Made by a program: the position numbers and the translations under genes | Part shown: positions 1 to 5,125 of the stretch, piece by piece | How the letters are laid out: each line of letters begins with the position of its first letter | Position numbering within the stretch: the stretch's first letter is position 1 | Notes under the pieces: generated by a model | Databases searched by the model: none | The model's input: only the letters and a program-made list of their open reading frames with translations | Told to the model about the DNA's origin: nothing | NCBI GenBank assembly: GCA_023428515.1 | Contig: JAEYXI010000185.1 | Span: 1-5,678 of the forward strand | Origin: Pseudomonadota bacterium | GTDB taxonomy: Bacteria > Pseudomonadota > Alphaproteobacteria > Rhizobiales > Rhizobiaceae | Direction: 5' to 3' | DNA length: 5,678 bases

Positions 1-413
1 ACGTGGTCGTGGCCGAGTTCCGACAGGATGGCCTGCGCCTTCTGCCGCAATTGTGCGAACGACAGTCGGCCCGGCATCGCATAGCTGGGCAGGAAGATGT
101 TCTCCAGCACGCTCATGTCGGGCGCCAGGCTGGTTTCCTGCGCGACGAGAGCGATGCCGGAGCGCAGCGCGTCGCGCGCCGACCCGACGGCCAACGGAGC
201 TCCCTTGAAGAGGATTTCGCCGGACGAGGGGGACAAGTGCCCACAAACGATCCTGGACAGCGTCGACTTGCCGGCGCCGTTCGCGCCGAGCAGCCCGCAA
301 ATCTCATGCCGGCGCAGCGTGATCGCCGCATCCTTGAGCGCATACGCGTTGCCGAAGAGGCGCGTGACGCCACGGGCTTCGAGCAGGGGCTCCTGAGTCT
401 CGCTGTCGGCCAT
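1..413 (-). CDS. Sugar ABC transporter ATP-binding protein, RbsA/MglA/XylG type (partial, N-terminal 137 residues)
   Basis: This is the cytoplasmic ATPase that would power uptake of the sugar captured by the binding protein encoded just upstream. Seen: the protein begins MADSETQEPLLEARGVTRLF, has a Walker A motif GANGAGKST at residues 43-51, a Q-loop glutamine in VAQE at about 92, and MSVLENIFLP at 100-109, the segment typical of the first nucleotide-binding domain of RbsA-like proteins. Family members are about 500 residues with two fused ATPase domains; this one runs off the window, so signature and Walker B motifs are not visible. The ATG at 413 is chosen because the family start fits it. 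The Shine-Dalgarno signal is weak (GGA about 12 bases upstream), and an in-frame TTG two codons earlier is better spaced from that GGA and cannot be excluded. It follows the binding-protein gene by 74 bases on the same strand. The sugar is not identifiable from this part. Confidence 0.93.
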   Translation of the reverse strand, partial: MADSETQEPLLEARGVTRLFGNAYALKDAAITLRRHEICGLLGANGAGKSTLSRIVCGHLSPSSGEILFKGAPLAVGSARDALRSGIALVAQETSLAPDMSVLENIFLPSYAMPGRLSFAQLRQKAQAILSELGHDH

Positions 414-437
414 CTGCAAAGGAATTCCAGAAAATGC

Positions 438-461
438 GTCCGGGGACAATTGTCCCCGGAC
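438..461 (-). repeat. 24-base perfect palindrome / intercistronic stem-loop between binding-protein and ATPase genes
   Basis: The half-site GTCCGGGGACAA is followed directly by its exact reverse complement TTGTCCCCGGAC. As minus-strand RNA it can fold into a 10-bp, mostly G-C stem with an AAUU tetraloop. It starts 26 bases after the binding-protein stop codon and ends 24 bases before the ATPase start. The RNA after it has only a four-U run, so it is not a convincing full terminator. Inferred role: partial attenuation, or a 3' stability element protecting the binding-protein message. A protein-binding operator is an alternative. Confidence 0.7.
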
Positions 462-487
462 AAGTTCAGGTCAAAGGCGCTTCGCCA

Positions 488-1471
488 TCACATCTCGTTG
501 GCGAAAACGGTTTCCTTGATGACCGGAAGCTCCTGCTCGATGTTCTTGCTGGTGACGATCTTGATCGGCACCAGGATCTCCTTCTCCGGAGGCTTGCCGC
601 CAAGATGCGCGAGCATGGCGCGAGCCGATTCCTGGCCCATCAGGTAAGGCTGCTGCATGCCCGAAACGACCAGCTCGCCCGACTGAAGCAGCGGCACGAA
701 CTCCGGCACGCCGTCGAAGCCGGCGACCAGAACTTCGCCGGTGAGACGTGCCGACTTGATCGCCTGAAGGGCGCCGAGCGTCGGACCGTCGGTCTGGATG
801 AACATTCCCTTCATGTCGGGGTTCGCAGTTGTCATATCCTGCGTGAACTTGAAGGTCTCGTCGGCGGTGTAGGTCTGCATCTGCTGCAGGCCCGCCTCCT
901 TGGTGATACCGGCTTCCGTCAGCGCATCCTTGAAGCCCTTGGTGCGGGCCTGGCCGTTGAGACGCGCCTGGCTGATGCCGACAATGCCGACGCTGCCATC
1001 CTCCTTGCCAGCAGCCTTCATCGCCTCGGCCAGCGCCTTGCCGACGCCGTTGGCGCCCTGGTAGTTGTCGGAGATGATGAAGGAGACGTAGTCGCCGCTG
1101 TCGGTGCCGATGTCGGCGATCACTACAGGGATGTTGGCCTGCTTGGCGAGGTCGAGCACGGCGGGCGCCGTGGAACTGTCCGTCGGCGAGATGATGATGC
1201 CGGCGACGCCGCGGGCGATCGCGTCCTTGGCGTTCTTGAGCTGGGTCTGGGCGTTGTTGCCCGAATCCAGCGCCTGATATGTGTAGCCGCCTTCGGTGGC
1301 GACATTCTCGATGCCCTTGGAGAGGTAACGCCAGAAGGCGAGGTCAAGGCCGGGGGTCAGGTAGACCAACTCCTTGGATTGGGCGAGAGCGGCGGTCGCG
1401 GTGCCGGCAATGCCGGTCAACGCGGCGACGCCGGCGATGGCTACGGTTGCGAATAAGCGTCTTGTCAGCAT
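488..1471 (-). CDS. Periplasmic sugar-binding protein of an ABC transporter (ribose-binding fold, Peripla_BP_4)
   Basis: Captures a sugar or related small molecule in the periplasm and delivers it to the ABC permease. The protein is 327 residues, normal for the family. Residues 1-30 form a signal peptide (MLTRRLFATV, hydrophobic core, cleavage likely after ALA30); TRRLF resembles a Tat motif. The mature part has ribose-binding-protein landmarks: an aromatic pair at F46-W47, IISPTDSS at 93-100, IISDN at 132-136, QARTKGF at 174-180 (Arg at the ligand-Arg position), QTDGPTLGAL at 226-235, GFDGVPE at 251-257 and MQQPY at 272-276. The second-lobe Asp and Gln ligand positions look conserved, but the DR motif of true RbsB is absent (ADIGTDSGDY at 119-128), so the ligand may not be ribose. 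The start at 1471 is preferred over an in-frame codon at 1495 because an AGGAGGAG site lies four bases upstream and the signal peptide then begins normally. It lies 44 bases after the GntR gene. Confidence 0.93.
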   Translation of the reverse strand: MLTRRLFATVAIAGVAALTGIAGTATAALAQSKELVYLTPGLDLAFWRYLSKGIENVATEGGYTYQALDSGNNAQTQLKNAKDAIARGVAGIIISPTDSSTAPAVLDLAKQANIPVVIADIGTDSGDYVSFIISDNYQGANGVGKALAEAMKAAGKEDGSVGIVGISQARLNGQARTKGFKDALTEAGITKEAGLQQMQTYTADETFKFTQDMTTANPDMKGMFIQTDGPTLGALQAIKSARLTGEVLVAGFDGVPEFVPLLQSGELVVSGMQQPYLMGQESARAMLAHLGGKPPEKEILVPIKIVTSKNIEQELPVIKETVFANEM

Positions 1472-1475
1472 GGAA

Positions 1476-1483
1476 CTCCTCCT
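1476..1483 (-). promoter_or_regulatory. Strong ribosome binding site that fixes the binding-protein start
   Basis: AGGAGGAG on the minus strand, with the AGGAGG core six bases before the ATG at 1471. It lies between the longer in-frame start at 1495 and the ATG at 1471, so it favours the shorter protein. It is much stronger than the site in front of the ATPase gene, in keeping with the excess of binding protein usual in such operons. Confidence 0.8.
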
Positions 1484-1515
1484 GTTGTGCTGCACGGTTT
1501 CCCGGCAGTCGCCCC

Positions 1516-2262
1516 CTAAGCCTTCTGAGCGGACTGCATGAAAAGCTGTTTGGTTGTGGTGTAGATGCGCGTTTCGTGGACTGCGAAAGCTTTGGCGGCC
1601 GTGTCGGGATCGTGCGTCTCCAGCCCGGCCAGGATGGCGCGGTGATCGGCTATGCTCGTCGCGATGCTGGAAGGTTGGGCGACTGCCCGCCGCCGATGGT
1701 CGAGAAGGTATGAGTAAAGATCGGCGGCCATGTCCGCCAGCGCAGCATTGCCGCCTGCCCGGTAGATGGCCGTGTGGAACTCGCGATCGCAGATGAGGAA
1801 GCGGACGGGATCGTCGATTGCCGCCTCCTGCGCCTCGATGGATTTGCGCAGGGTCTCGAGCGTCGCGGCTTCGATCCTGATGGACGCGGCGCGCGCCACC
1901 TGATCCTCGATCAGCAGCCGCGCCTCATGCACGTCGTCGAGACTATATCCGGAGATGTCGCGATAGCGGGCGGACTGGACCGCGAGGTCCCCGACGTCGG
2001 TGGCCGCGACAACCGTTCGCGTGCCCTGGGTGACGGAAAGGATGCCCTTCGTCGAAAGGATGAGGATGGCGCCGCGCACCGTTTCGCGGCTTACCGATAA
2101 AGCCGCCGCCAGTTCGCGCTCGCCAGGCAGCGGATCGCCGACATCGAGAATGCCGGTCGCGACCAAGGTCGCGATCTTCTGGACAACGAAGTCCTTCATG
2201 GACTGCTTCGGCACGCCGTTCAGCGTGGCGCCGTCGTCGCTCAGGATCGCGCGTAAGTCCAT
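1516..2262 (-). CDS. GntR-family transcriptional regulator, FadR subfamily with FCD ligand domain
   Basis: A DNA-binding regulator that probably controls the sugar-transport genes behind it. The 248-residue protein has an N-terminal winged helix-turn-helix: MKDFVVQKIATLVATG at 22-37, LPGERELAAALSVSRETVRG at 45-64, and a wing ending in TQGTRTVV where most relatives have GRGTFV. The C-terminal all-helical FCD domain shows EARLLIEDQVARAAS at 113-127, DREFHTAIYRAGGN at 159-172, DHRAI at 206-210 and VHETRI at 228-233. D159, H163, H207 and H229 match the metal-binding residues of many FCD regulators, so a metal and a small organic acid or sugar acid are likely ligands. The start is the only ATG before the HTH (2262); GGGGGAG sits just two bases upstream, closer than ideal. 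Reading from the TTG at 2334 would put a strong inverted repeat inside the gene, so it is rejected. The effector cannot be named. Confidence 0.93.
   Translation of the reverse strand: MDLRAILSDDGATLNGVPKQSMKDFVVQKIATLVATGILDVGDPLPGERELAAALSVSRETVRGAILILSTKGILSVTQGTRTVVAATDVGDLAVQSARYRDISGYSLDDVHEARLLIEDQVARAASIRIEAATLETLRKSIEAQEAAIDDPVRFLICDREFHTAIYRAGGNAALADMAADLYSYLLDHRRRAVAQPSSIATSIADHRAILAGLETHDPDTAAKAFAVHETRIYTTTKQLFMQSAQKA
2155..2174. repeat. Palindromic direct repeat inside the GntR gene
   Basis: GGTCGCGA occurs twice, 12 bases apart (2155-2162 and 2167-2174), and the interval 2157-2174 is a perfect dyad TCGCGACC-AA-GGTCGCGA. It encodes the Ala-Thr-Leu-Val-Ala-Thr stretch before the HTH, so repeated Ala/Thr codon choice may explain it. 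It lies about 100 bases inside the gene, where an intragenic operator is possible but unsupported. Confidence 0.4.
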
Positions 2263-2281
2263 TACTCCCCCAGCCGGACAC

Positions 2282-2316
2282 AGGTCTAGTGGTCCGGTGA
2301 ATGTACCAGTAGACCT
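2282..2316. promoter_or_regulatory. Candidate operator: 12-bp-arm inverted repeat upstream of the GntR gene
   Basis: The left arm AGGTCTAGTGGT (2282-2293) and right arm ACCAGTAGACCT (2305-2316) are reverse complements at 11 of 12 positions, separated by 11 bases. Arm centres are 23 bp apart, about two helical turns, which suits two protein dimers or one large symmetric site. TGGT-N11-ACCA lies at its core, and GGT/ACC half-sites are common for FadR-type GntR proteins. It covers the predicted -10 and start region of gntR, as expected for autorepression. It ends four bases before the FixK-like box, so bound regulator could also influence the cox promoter. Which protein binds it is inferred from position. 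Confidence 0.6.
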
Positions 2317-2334
2317 ATCGTTGAGAGGCGTCAA
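2307..2334 (-). promoter_or_regulatory. Possible promoter of the gntR-sugar transport operon
   Basis: On the minus strand ATTGAC (TTGAC at 2334-2330) is followed after 17 bases by CTACTG (2312-2307), compared with the rhizobial consensus CTTGAC-N17-CTATAT. The -35 matches well and the -10 poorly (3 of 6). The operator-like inverted repeat overlaps the -10, and the -35 is the right half of the FixK-like box. Support is moderate to weak. Confidence 0.35.
2321..2334. promoter_or_regulatory. FNR/FixK-type box (anaerobox) upstream of the cox operon
   Basis: TTGAGAGGCGTCAA has the form TTGA-N6-TCAA, the core of sites bound by CRP/FNR-family oxygen-response regulators; the FixK2 consensus in Bradyrhizobium is TTG(A/C)-N6-(T/G)CAA. 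Its centre is 2327.5. With a start site at 2369 it lies at -41.5, the position used for class II activation, and a good -10 hexamer falls exactly where that requires. Eight fixed bases matching by chance in a 183-base gap of GC-rich DNA is unlikely. Inferred role: microaerobic activation of the oxidase genes. Confidence 0.62.
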
Positions 2335-2356
2335 TAGAAGCGAGTGGCTCTGACAC

Positions 2357-2369
2357 TAGAATTTCGAGC
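2357..2369 (+). promoter_or_regulatory. Predicted -10 element and start site of the cox operon promoter
   Basis: TAGAAT at 2357-2362 matches the TATAAT consensus at five of six positions. No -35 hexamer is found at the usual 16-18 base spacing, as expected for an activator-dependent class II promoter. Start at about 2369 is inferred from the box geometry and would leave a leader of about 77 bases before the subunit II start. Confidence 0.5.
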
Positions 2370-2445
2370 GCAAATCGCGCAGAATACGCGCTGATATTCC
2401 GAGCGGGGGGAAACCGACGCTTCGAATGTTCGGAGGAACAAGAGT
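2370..2445 (+). other. Predicted cox operon leader with GCGC elements and the subunit II ribosome binding site
   Basis: The stretch around the predicted start has three GCGC tetramers at 2368-2371, 2377-2380 and 2388-2391, with AGCGC (2367) and GCGCT (2388) forming a short inverted repeat. Near its end an imperfect dyad at 2414-2433 (CCGA...TTCGAA...TCGG) touches the ribosome binding site GGAGG at 2432-2436, nine bases before the ATG at 2446. No riboswitch or leader peptide was recognised. Confidence 0.4.
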
Positions 2446-3273
2446 ATGGCCATCGCGCTATTACTCGTTCTTATCGTCGTGGGCTCCGTGCTCTTTCACG
2501 TTTTGAGCCCATGGTGGTGGACGCCTATTGCGTCCAACTGGGACTACATCGACCACACCCTCGTCATCACTTTCTGGATCACCGGTATCGTCTTCGCGGC
2601 CGTCGTCCTGTTCATGGCCTACTGCGTCTGGCGCTTCCGCCACAAGGAAGGGGTGAAGGCGCATTATGAGCCGGAAAGCAAGAAGCTCGAGACCTGGCTG
2701 ACCGTCATTACCGCCGTCGGTGTCGCCGCCATGCTGGCGCCGGGACTCTATGTCTGGTCGCAATTCGTCTCGGTGCCCGACGACGCCACCGACGTCGAGG
2801 TGATTGCCCAGCAATGGCAGTGGAGCTACCGGCTGCCGGGGGCCGACGGCAAGCTAGGCACTTCCGACAGCCGGCTGGTCAGCCCGGAGAATCCGCTGGG
2901 CGTCAATCCCGAGGATCCAAACGGCCAGGACGATGTGGTCGTCGAGGCCGCCGATCTGCATCTGCCGATCGGCAAGCCGGTCAAGGTGCTGCTGCGCTCG
3001 ATCGACGTGCTGCACGATTTCTACGTCCCGGAATTCCGCGCCAAGATGGACATGGTGCCGGGCTCGGTCACCTATTTCTGGTTCACGCCGATCAGGACCG
3101 GAACATTCGAGGTGCTCTGCGCCGAACTCTGCGGAGTCGGCCATGGTTTTATGCGCGGCATCGTCATGGTCGACACGACCGAGGAATATCAGGCCTGGCT
3201 GCAGGAGCAGTCGACCTTCGCACAGCTGTCGGAACCTGAGCAGGTGGGCTTGGCCGACGAGACCCAGCGATGA
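2446..3273 (+). CDS. coxM: Cytochrome c oxidase subunit II (CuA protein), CoxM type
   Basis: Accepts electrons from cytochrome c at the CuA centre and passes them to heme a of subunit I; membrane anchored with a periplasmic cupredoxin domain. The 275-residue protein has hydrophobic segments at about 2-20 (signal peptide or first helix), 38-62 and 85-107. LETW at 81-84 carries the Glu (E82) placed like the K-pathway entry residue. QQWQWSY at 122-128 is the aromatic patch taking electrons from cytochrome c (W124). The CuA ligands are all present: H190, C225, E227, C229, H233 and M236. No CxxCH occurs, so there is no fused cytochrome c. A Gly/Asp/Pro-rich loop at about 131-163 lies between the aromatic strand and the rest of the cupredoxin fold. 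GGAGG nine bases upstream supports the start. It is first in the operon, 82 bases before subunit I. The coxM name rests on gene order and type; ctaC/coxB is the general name. Confidence 0.95.
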   Translation: MAIALLLVLIVVGSVLFHVLSPWWWTPIASNWDYIDHTLVITFWITGIVFAAVVLFMAYCVWRFRHKEGVKAHYEPESKKLETWLTVITAVGVAAMLAPGLYVWSQFVSVPDDATDVEVIAQQWQWSYRLPGADGKLGTSDSRLVSPENPLGVNPEDPNGQDDVVVEAADLHLPIGKPVKVLLRSIDVLHDFYVPEFRAKMDMVPGSVTYFWFTPIRTGTFEVLCAELCGVGHGFMRGIVMVDTTEEYQAWLQEQSTFAQLSEPEQVGLADETQR

Positions 3274-3315
3274 ACGAGGAGGCGGCATAGCAGCACATTT
3301 GGCATGACGGGGTTT

Positions 3316-3331
3316 GGGCCGCCTCCGGCCC
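3316..3331 (+). repeat. Small hairpin in the subunit II-subunit I gap
   Basis: GGGCCG (3316-3321), loop CCTC, then CGGCCC (3326-3331) can form a six-bp G-C stem in the message. An alternative pairing of TCCGG (3324) with CCGGA (3334) overlaps it. It has no U tract, so it is not a terminator. It lies 24 bases from the subunit I start and might affect translation or mRNA processing; it could equally be a by-product of high GC. Confidence 0.35.
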
Positions 3332-3342
3332 CGCCGGAAAGC

Positions 3343-3348
3343 AGGAGG
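3343..3348 (+). promoter_or_regulatory. Ribosome binding site that fixes the subunit I start
   Basis: AGGAGG seven bases before the ATG at 3356. It rules in favour of this start over an in-frame TTG at 3314, which has no such site and would add an arginine-rich 14-residue extension. A GTG at 3353 is in frame immediately before the ATG. Confidence 0.8.
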
Positions 3349-3355
3349 TGACGTG

Positions 3356-5125
3356 ATGGTCGAAATCACGCCTCGCGCGGGCGATGCGATACCGCCCGCG
3401 GAAGTTCCGGATGTTGAACTCTACCATCCGCACAGTTGGTGGACGACCTACGTCTTCTCGCAGGACGCCAAGGTCATCGCGATCCAGTATACCGGCACGG
3501 CGATCGCTATCGGCCTCGTCGCGCTGGTGCTCTCCTGGCTGATGCGGCTGCAACTAGGTTTCCCTGGCACCTTCGACTTCATCACCCCCGAAGCCTATTA
3601 CCAGTTCGTCACCATGCACGGCATGATCATGGTGATCTACCTGCTGACGGCACTGTTCCTGGGTGGGTTCGGCAACTACCTGATCCCACTGATGGTGGGG
3701 GCACGCGACATGGTGTTCCCCTATGTCAACATGCTCTCCTACTGGATCTACCTGCTAGCCGTGCTGGTGCTGGTGGCGAGCTTCTTCGCCCCGGGCGGAC
3801 CGACCGGCGCAGGCTGGACGCTTTATCCGCCGCAGGCGATTCTCGGCGGCACGCCCGGAGGCCAGCAGGCAGGCATCATCATGATGCTCGTCTCGCTGAT
3901 CCTCTTCATCATCGGCTTCACCATGGGTGGCCTGAACTACGTCGTGACGGTCCTGCAGGGGCGCACGCGTGGCATGACCCTGATGCGCATGCCGCTGACC
4001 GTGTGGGGCATCTTCACCGCGACCGTCATGGCGCTGCTTGCCTTTCCGGCATTGTTCGTCGCCTCGGTGATGATGCTGTTCGACCGGGTGCTGGGGACAA
4101 GCTTCTTCATGCCGGCGCTGGTCGAGATGGGCGAACAGCTCAGCTATGGCGGCGGCAGTCCGATCCTGTTCCAGCACCTGTTCTGGTTCTTCGGGCATCC
4201 GGAAGTCTACATCGTCGCCCTGCCGGCCTTCGGGATCGTGTCCGATCTCATCAGCACCCATGCGCGCAAGAACATCTTCGGCTACCGCATGATGGTGTGG
4301 GCGATCGTCGGCATCGGTGCGCTCTCCTTCGTCGTGTGGGCGCACCACATGTATGTCAGCGGCATGCATCCGTATTTCGGCTTCTTCTTCGCCACGACGA
4401 CGCTGATCATCGCCGTCCCGACCGCCATAAAAGTCTACAACTGGGTGCTGACACTGTGGCGCGGCGACATCCACCTGACCATCCCGATGCTGTTCGCACT
4501 CGCCTTCATCGTCACATTCGTGAATGGAGGGCTGACCGGGCTGTTCCTCGGCAATGTGGTCGTCGACGTGCCGCTCTCCGACACAATGTTCGTCGTCGCG
4601 CATTTCCACATGGTGATGGGCGTCGCGCCGATCCTCGTCGTGTTCGGCGCGATCTACCACTGGTATCCGAAGATCACCGGTCGGATGCTCAACGAGGCGA
4701 TGGGCCGCTTCCATTTCTGGGTGACCTTCGTCGGAGCCTATCTCATCTTCTTCCCGATGCACTATGTCGGGCTGGTCGGCGTCCCTCGGCGCTACCCGGA
4801 ACTCGGCGAGACGGCATTCATCCCCGATTCAGTGCATACGCTGAACGAGTTCATCACCGTTGCCGCGCTCGTCGTCGGCTTCGCGCAGATGGTCTTCCTG
4901 TTCAACCTGTTCTGGAGCCTGCGTCACGGCAGGGACGCCGGCGGAAATCCGTGGCGGGCGACGAGCCTGGAGTGGCAGACCCCGACGACGCCCCCGCCGC
5001 ATGGCAACTGGGGAAAGAACGTGCCTGTCGTGTATCGCTGGGCTTATGACTACAGCGTGCCCGGCGCGCCGCAGGATTTCATCGCGCAGAACGATCCCTG
5101 GCAGCCGGAGGCGCCCGGCAGATGA
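3356..5125 (+). CDS. coxN: Cytochrome c oxidase subunit I, aa3-type (A1 heme-copper oxidase), CoxN type
   Basis: The catalytic subunit, which reduces O2 to water and pumps protons across the cytoplasmic membrane. The protein is 589 residues with about twelve membrane helices. Residues seen: low-spin heme ligands H88 (VTMHGM) and H418, high-spin heme ligand H416 (VVAHFHMV), CuB ligands H281, H330 and H331, and the crosslinked Tyr Y285 in GHPEVY. The D pathway is intact (N107, D118, N125, and E283 in HPEVY), as is the K pathway (T356, K359). R478-R479 in VPRRYPE are the heme-propionate arginines. Both pathways plus the Glu make it an A1-type enzyme. Oddity: the Mg/Mn-site motif normally HDT reads SDT (S408-D409), so the His ligand is lost. 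MPALVEMGEQLSYGGG at 252-267 is longer than the usual DPAGGG before the CuB helix. Its TGA overlaps the subunit III ATG, implying translational coupling. Whether heme a or heme o is bound cannot be read from sequence alone. Confidence 0.97.
   Translation: MVEITPRAGDAIPPAEVPDVELYHPHSWWTTYVFSQDAKVIAIQYTGTAIAIGLVALVLSWLMRLQLGFPGTFDFITPEAYYQFVTMHGMIMVIYLLTALFLGGFGNYLIPLMVGARDMVFPYVNMLSYWIYLLAVLVLVASFFAPGGPTGAGWTLYPPQAILGGTPGGQQAGIIMMLVSLILFIIGFTMGGLNYVVTVLQGRTRGMTLMRMPLTVWGIFTATVMALLAFPALFVASVMMLFDRVLGTSFFMPALVEMGEQLSYGGGSPILFQHLFWFFGHPEVYIVALPAFGIVSDLISTHARKNIFGYRMMVWAIVGIGALSFVVWAHHMYVSGMHPYFGFFFATTTLIIAVPTAIKVYNWVLTLWRGDIHLTIPMLFALAFIVTFVNGGLTGLFLGNVVVDVPLSDTMFVVAHFHMVMGVAPILVVFGAIYHWYPKITGRMLNEAMGRFHFWVTFVGAYLIFFPMHYVGLVGVPRRYPELGETAFIPDSVHTLNEFITVAALVVGFAQMVFLFNLFWSLRHGRDAGGNPWRATSLEWQTPTTPPPHGNWGKNVPVVYRWAYDYSVPGAPQDFIAQNDPWQPEAPGR

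Noticed and set aside
419..428. GGAATTCC palindrome before the ATPase start
   Set aside because: An eight-base palindrome is expected by chance; it is only noted as containing the weak GGA of the ribosome binding site.
438..461. Rho-independent terminator ending the binding-protein transcript
   Set aside because: The stem is strong, but the following RNA has only four U residues and the ATPase gene continues on the same strand, so full termination is not supported.
434..1456. Long plus-strand open frame (340 codons) opposite the binding-protein gene
   Set aside because: It is the antisense shadow of a clearly recognisable periplasmic binding protein, its product has no family features, and long antisense frames are common in GC-rich DNA.
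1487..1495. GTGC-T-GCAC dyad between the GntR and binding-protein genes
   Set aside because: The four-base arms are too short to separate from chance, and the 44-base gap has no convincing promoter.
2263..2334. N-terminal extension of the GntR regulator from a TTG at 2334
   Set aside because: The stretch contains the strong inverted repeat and the likely promoter elements, the added residues match nothing in the family, and the ATG at 2262 has a purine-rich site before it.
3109..3156. Possible heme c site near the paired cysteines of subunit II
   Set aside because: The cysteines are spaced C-x3-C with E, H and M in CuA positions; CxxCH is absent.
3314..3355. N-terminal extension of subunit I from a TTG at 3314
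   Set aside because: It has no ribosome binding site and adds an arginine-rich peptide, while AGGAGG is well spaced from the ATG at 3356.
3755..4762. 335-codon minus-strand frame rich in His, Asp, Glu and Arg opposite subunit I
   Set aside because: Its composition is that of antisense to hydrophobic membrane helices; no start signal or family match is apparent.
3436..5049. 537-codon plus-strand frame within subunit I
   Set aside because: It is an out-of-frame shadow of subunit I, with an Arg/Ala/His-rich product and no domains; the overlapping frame has all catalytic residues.
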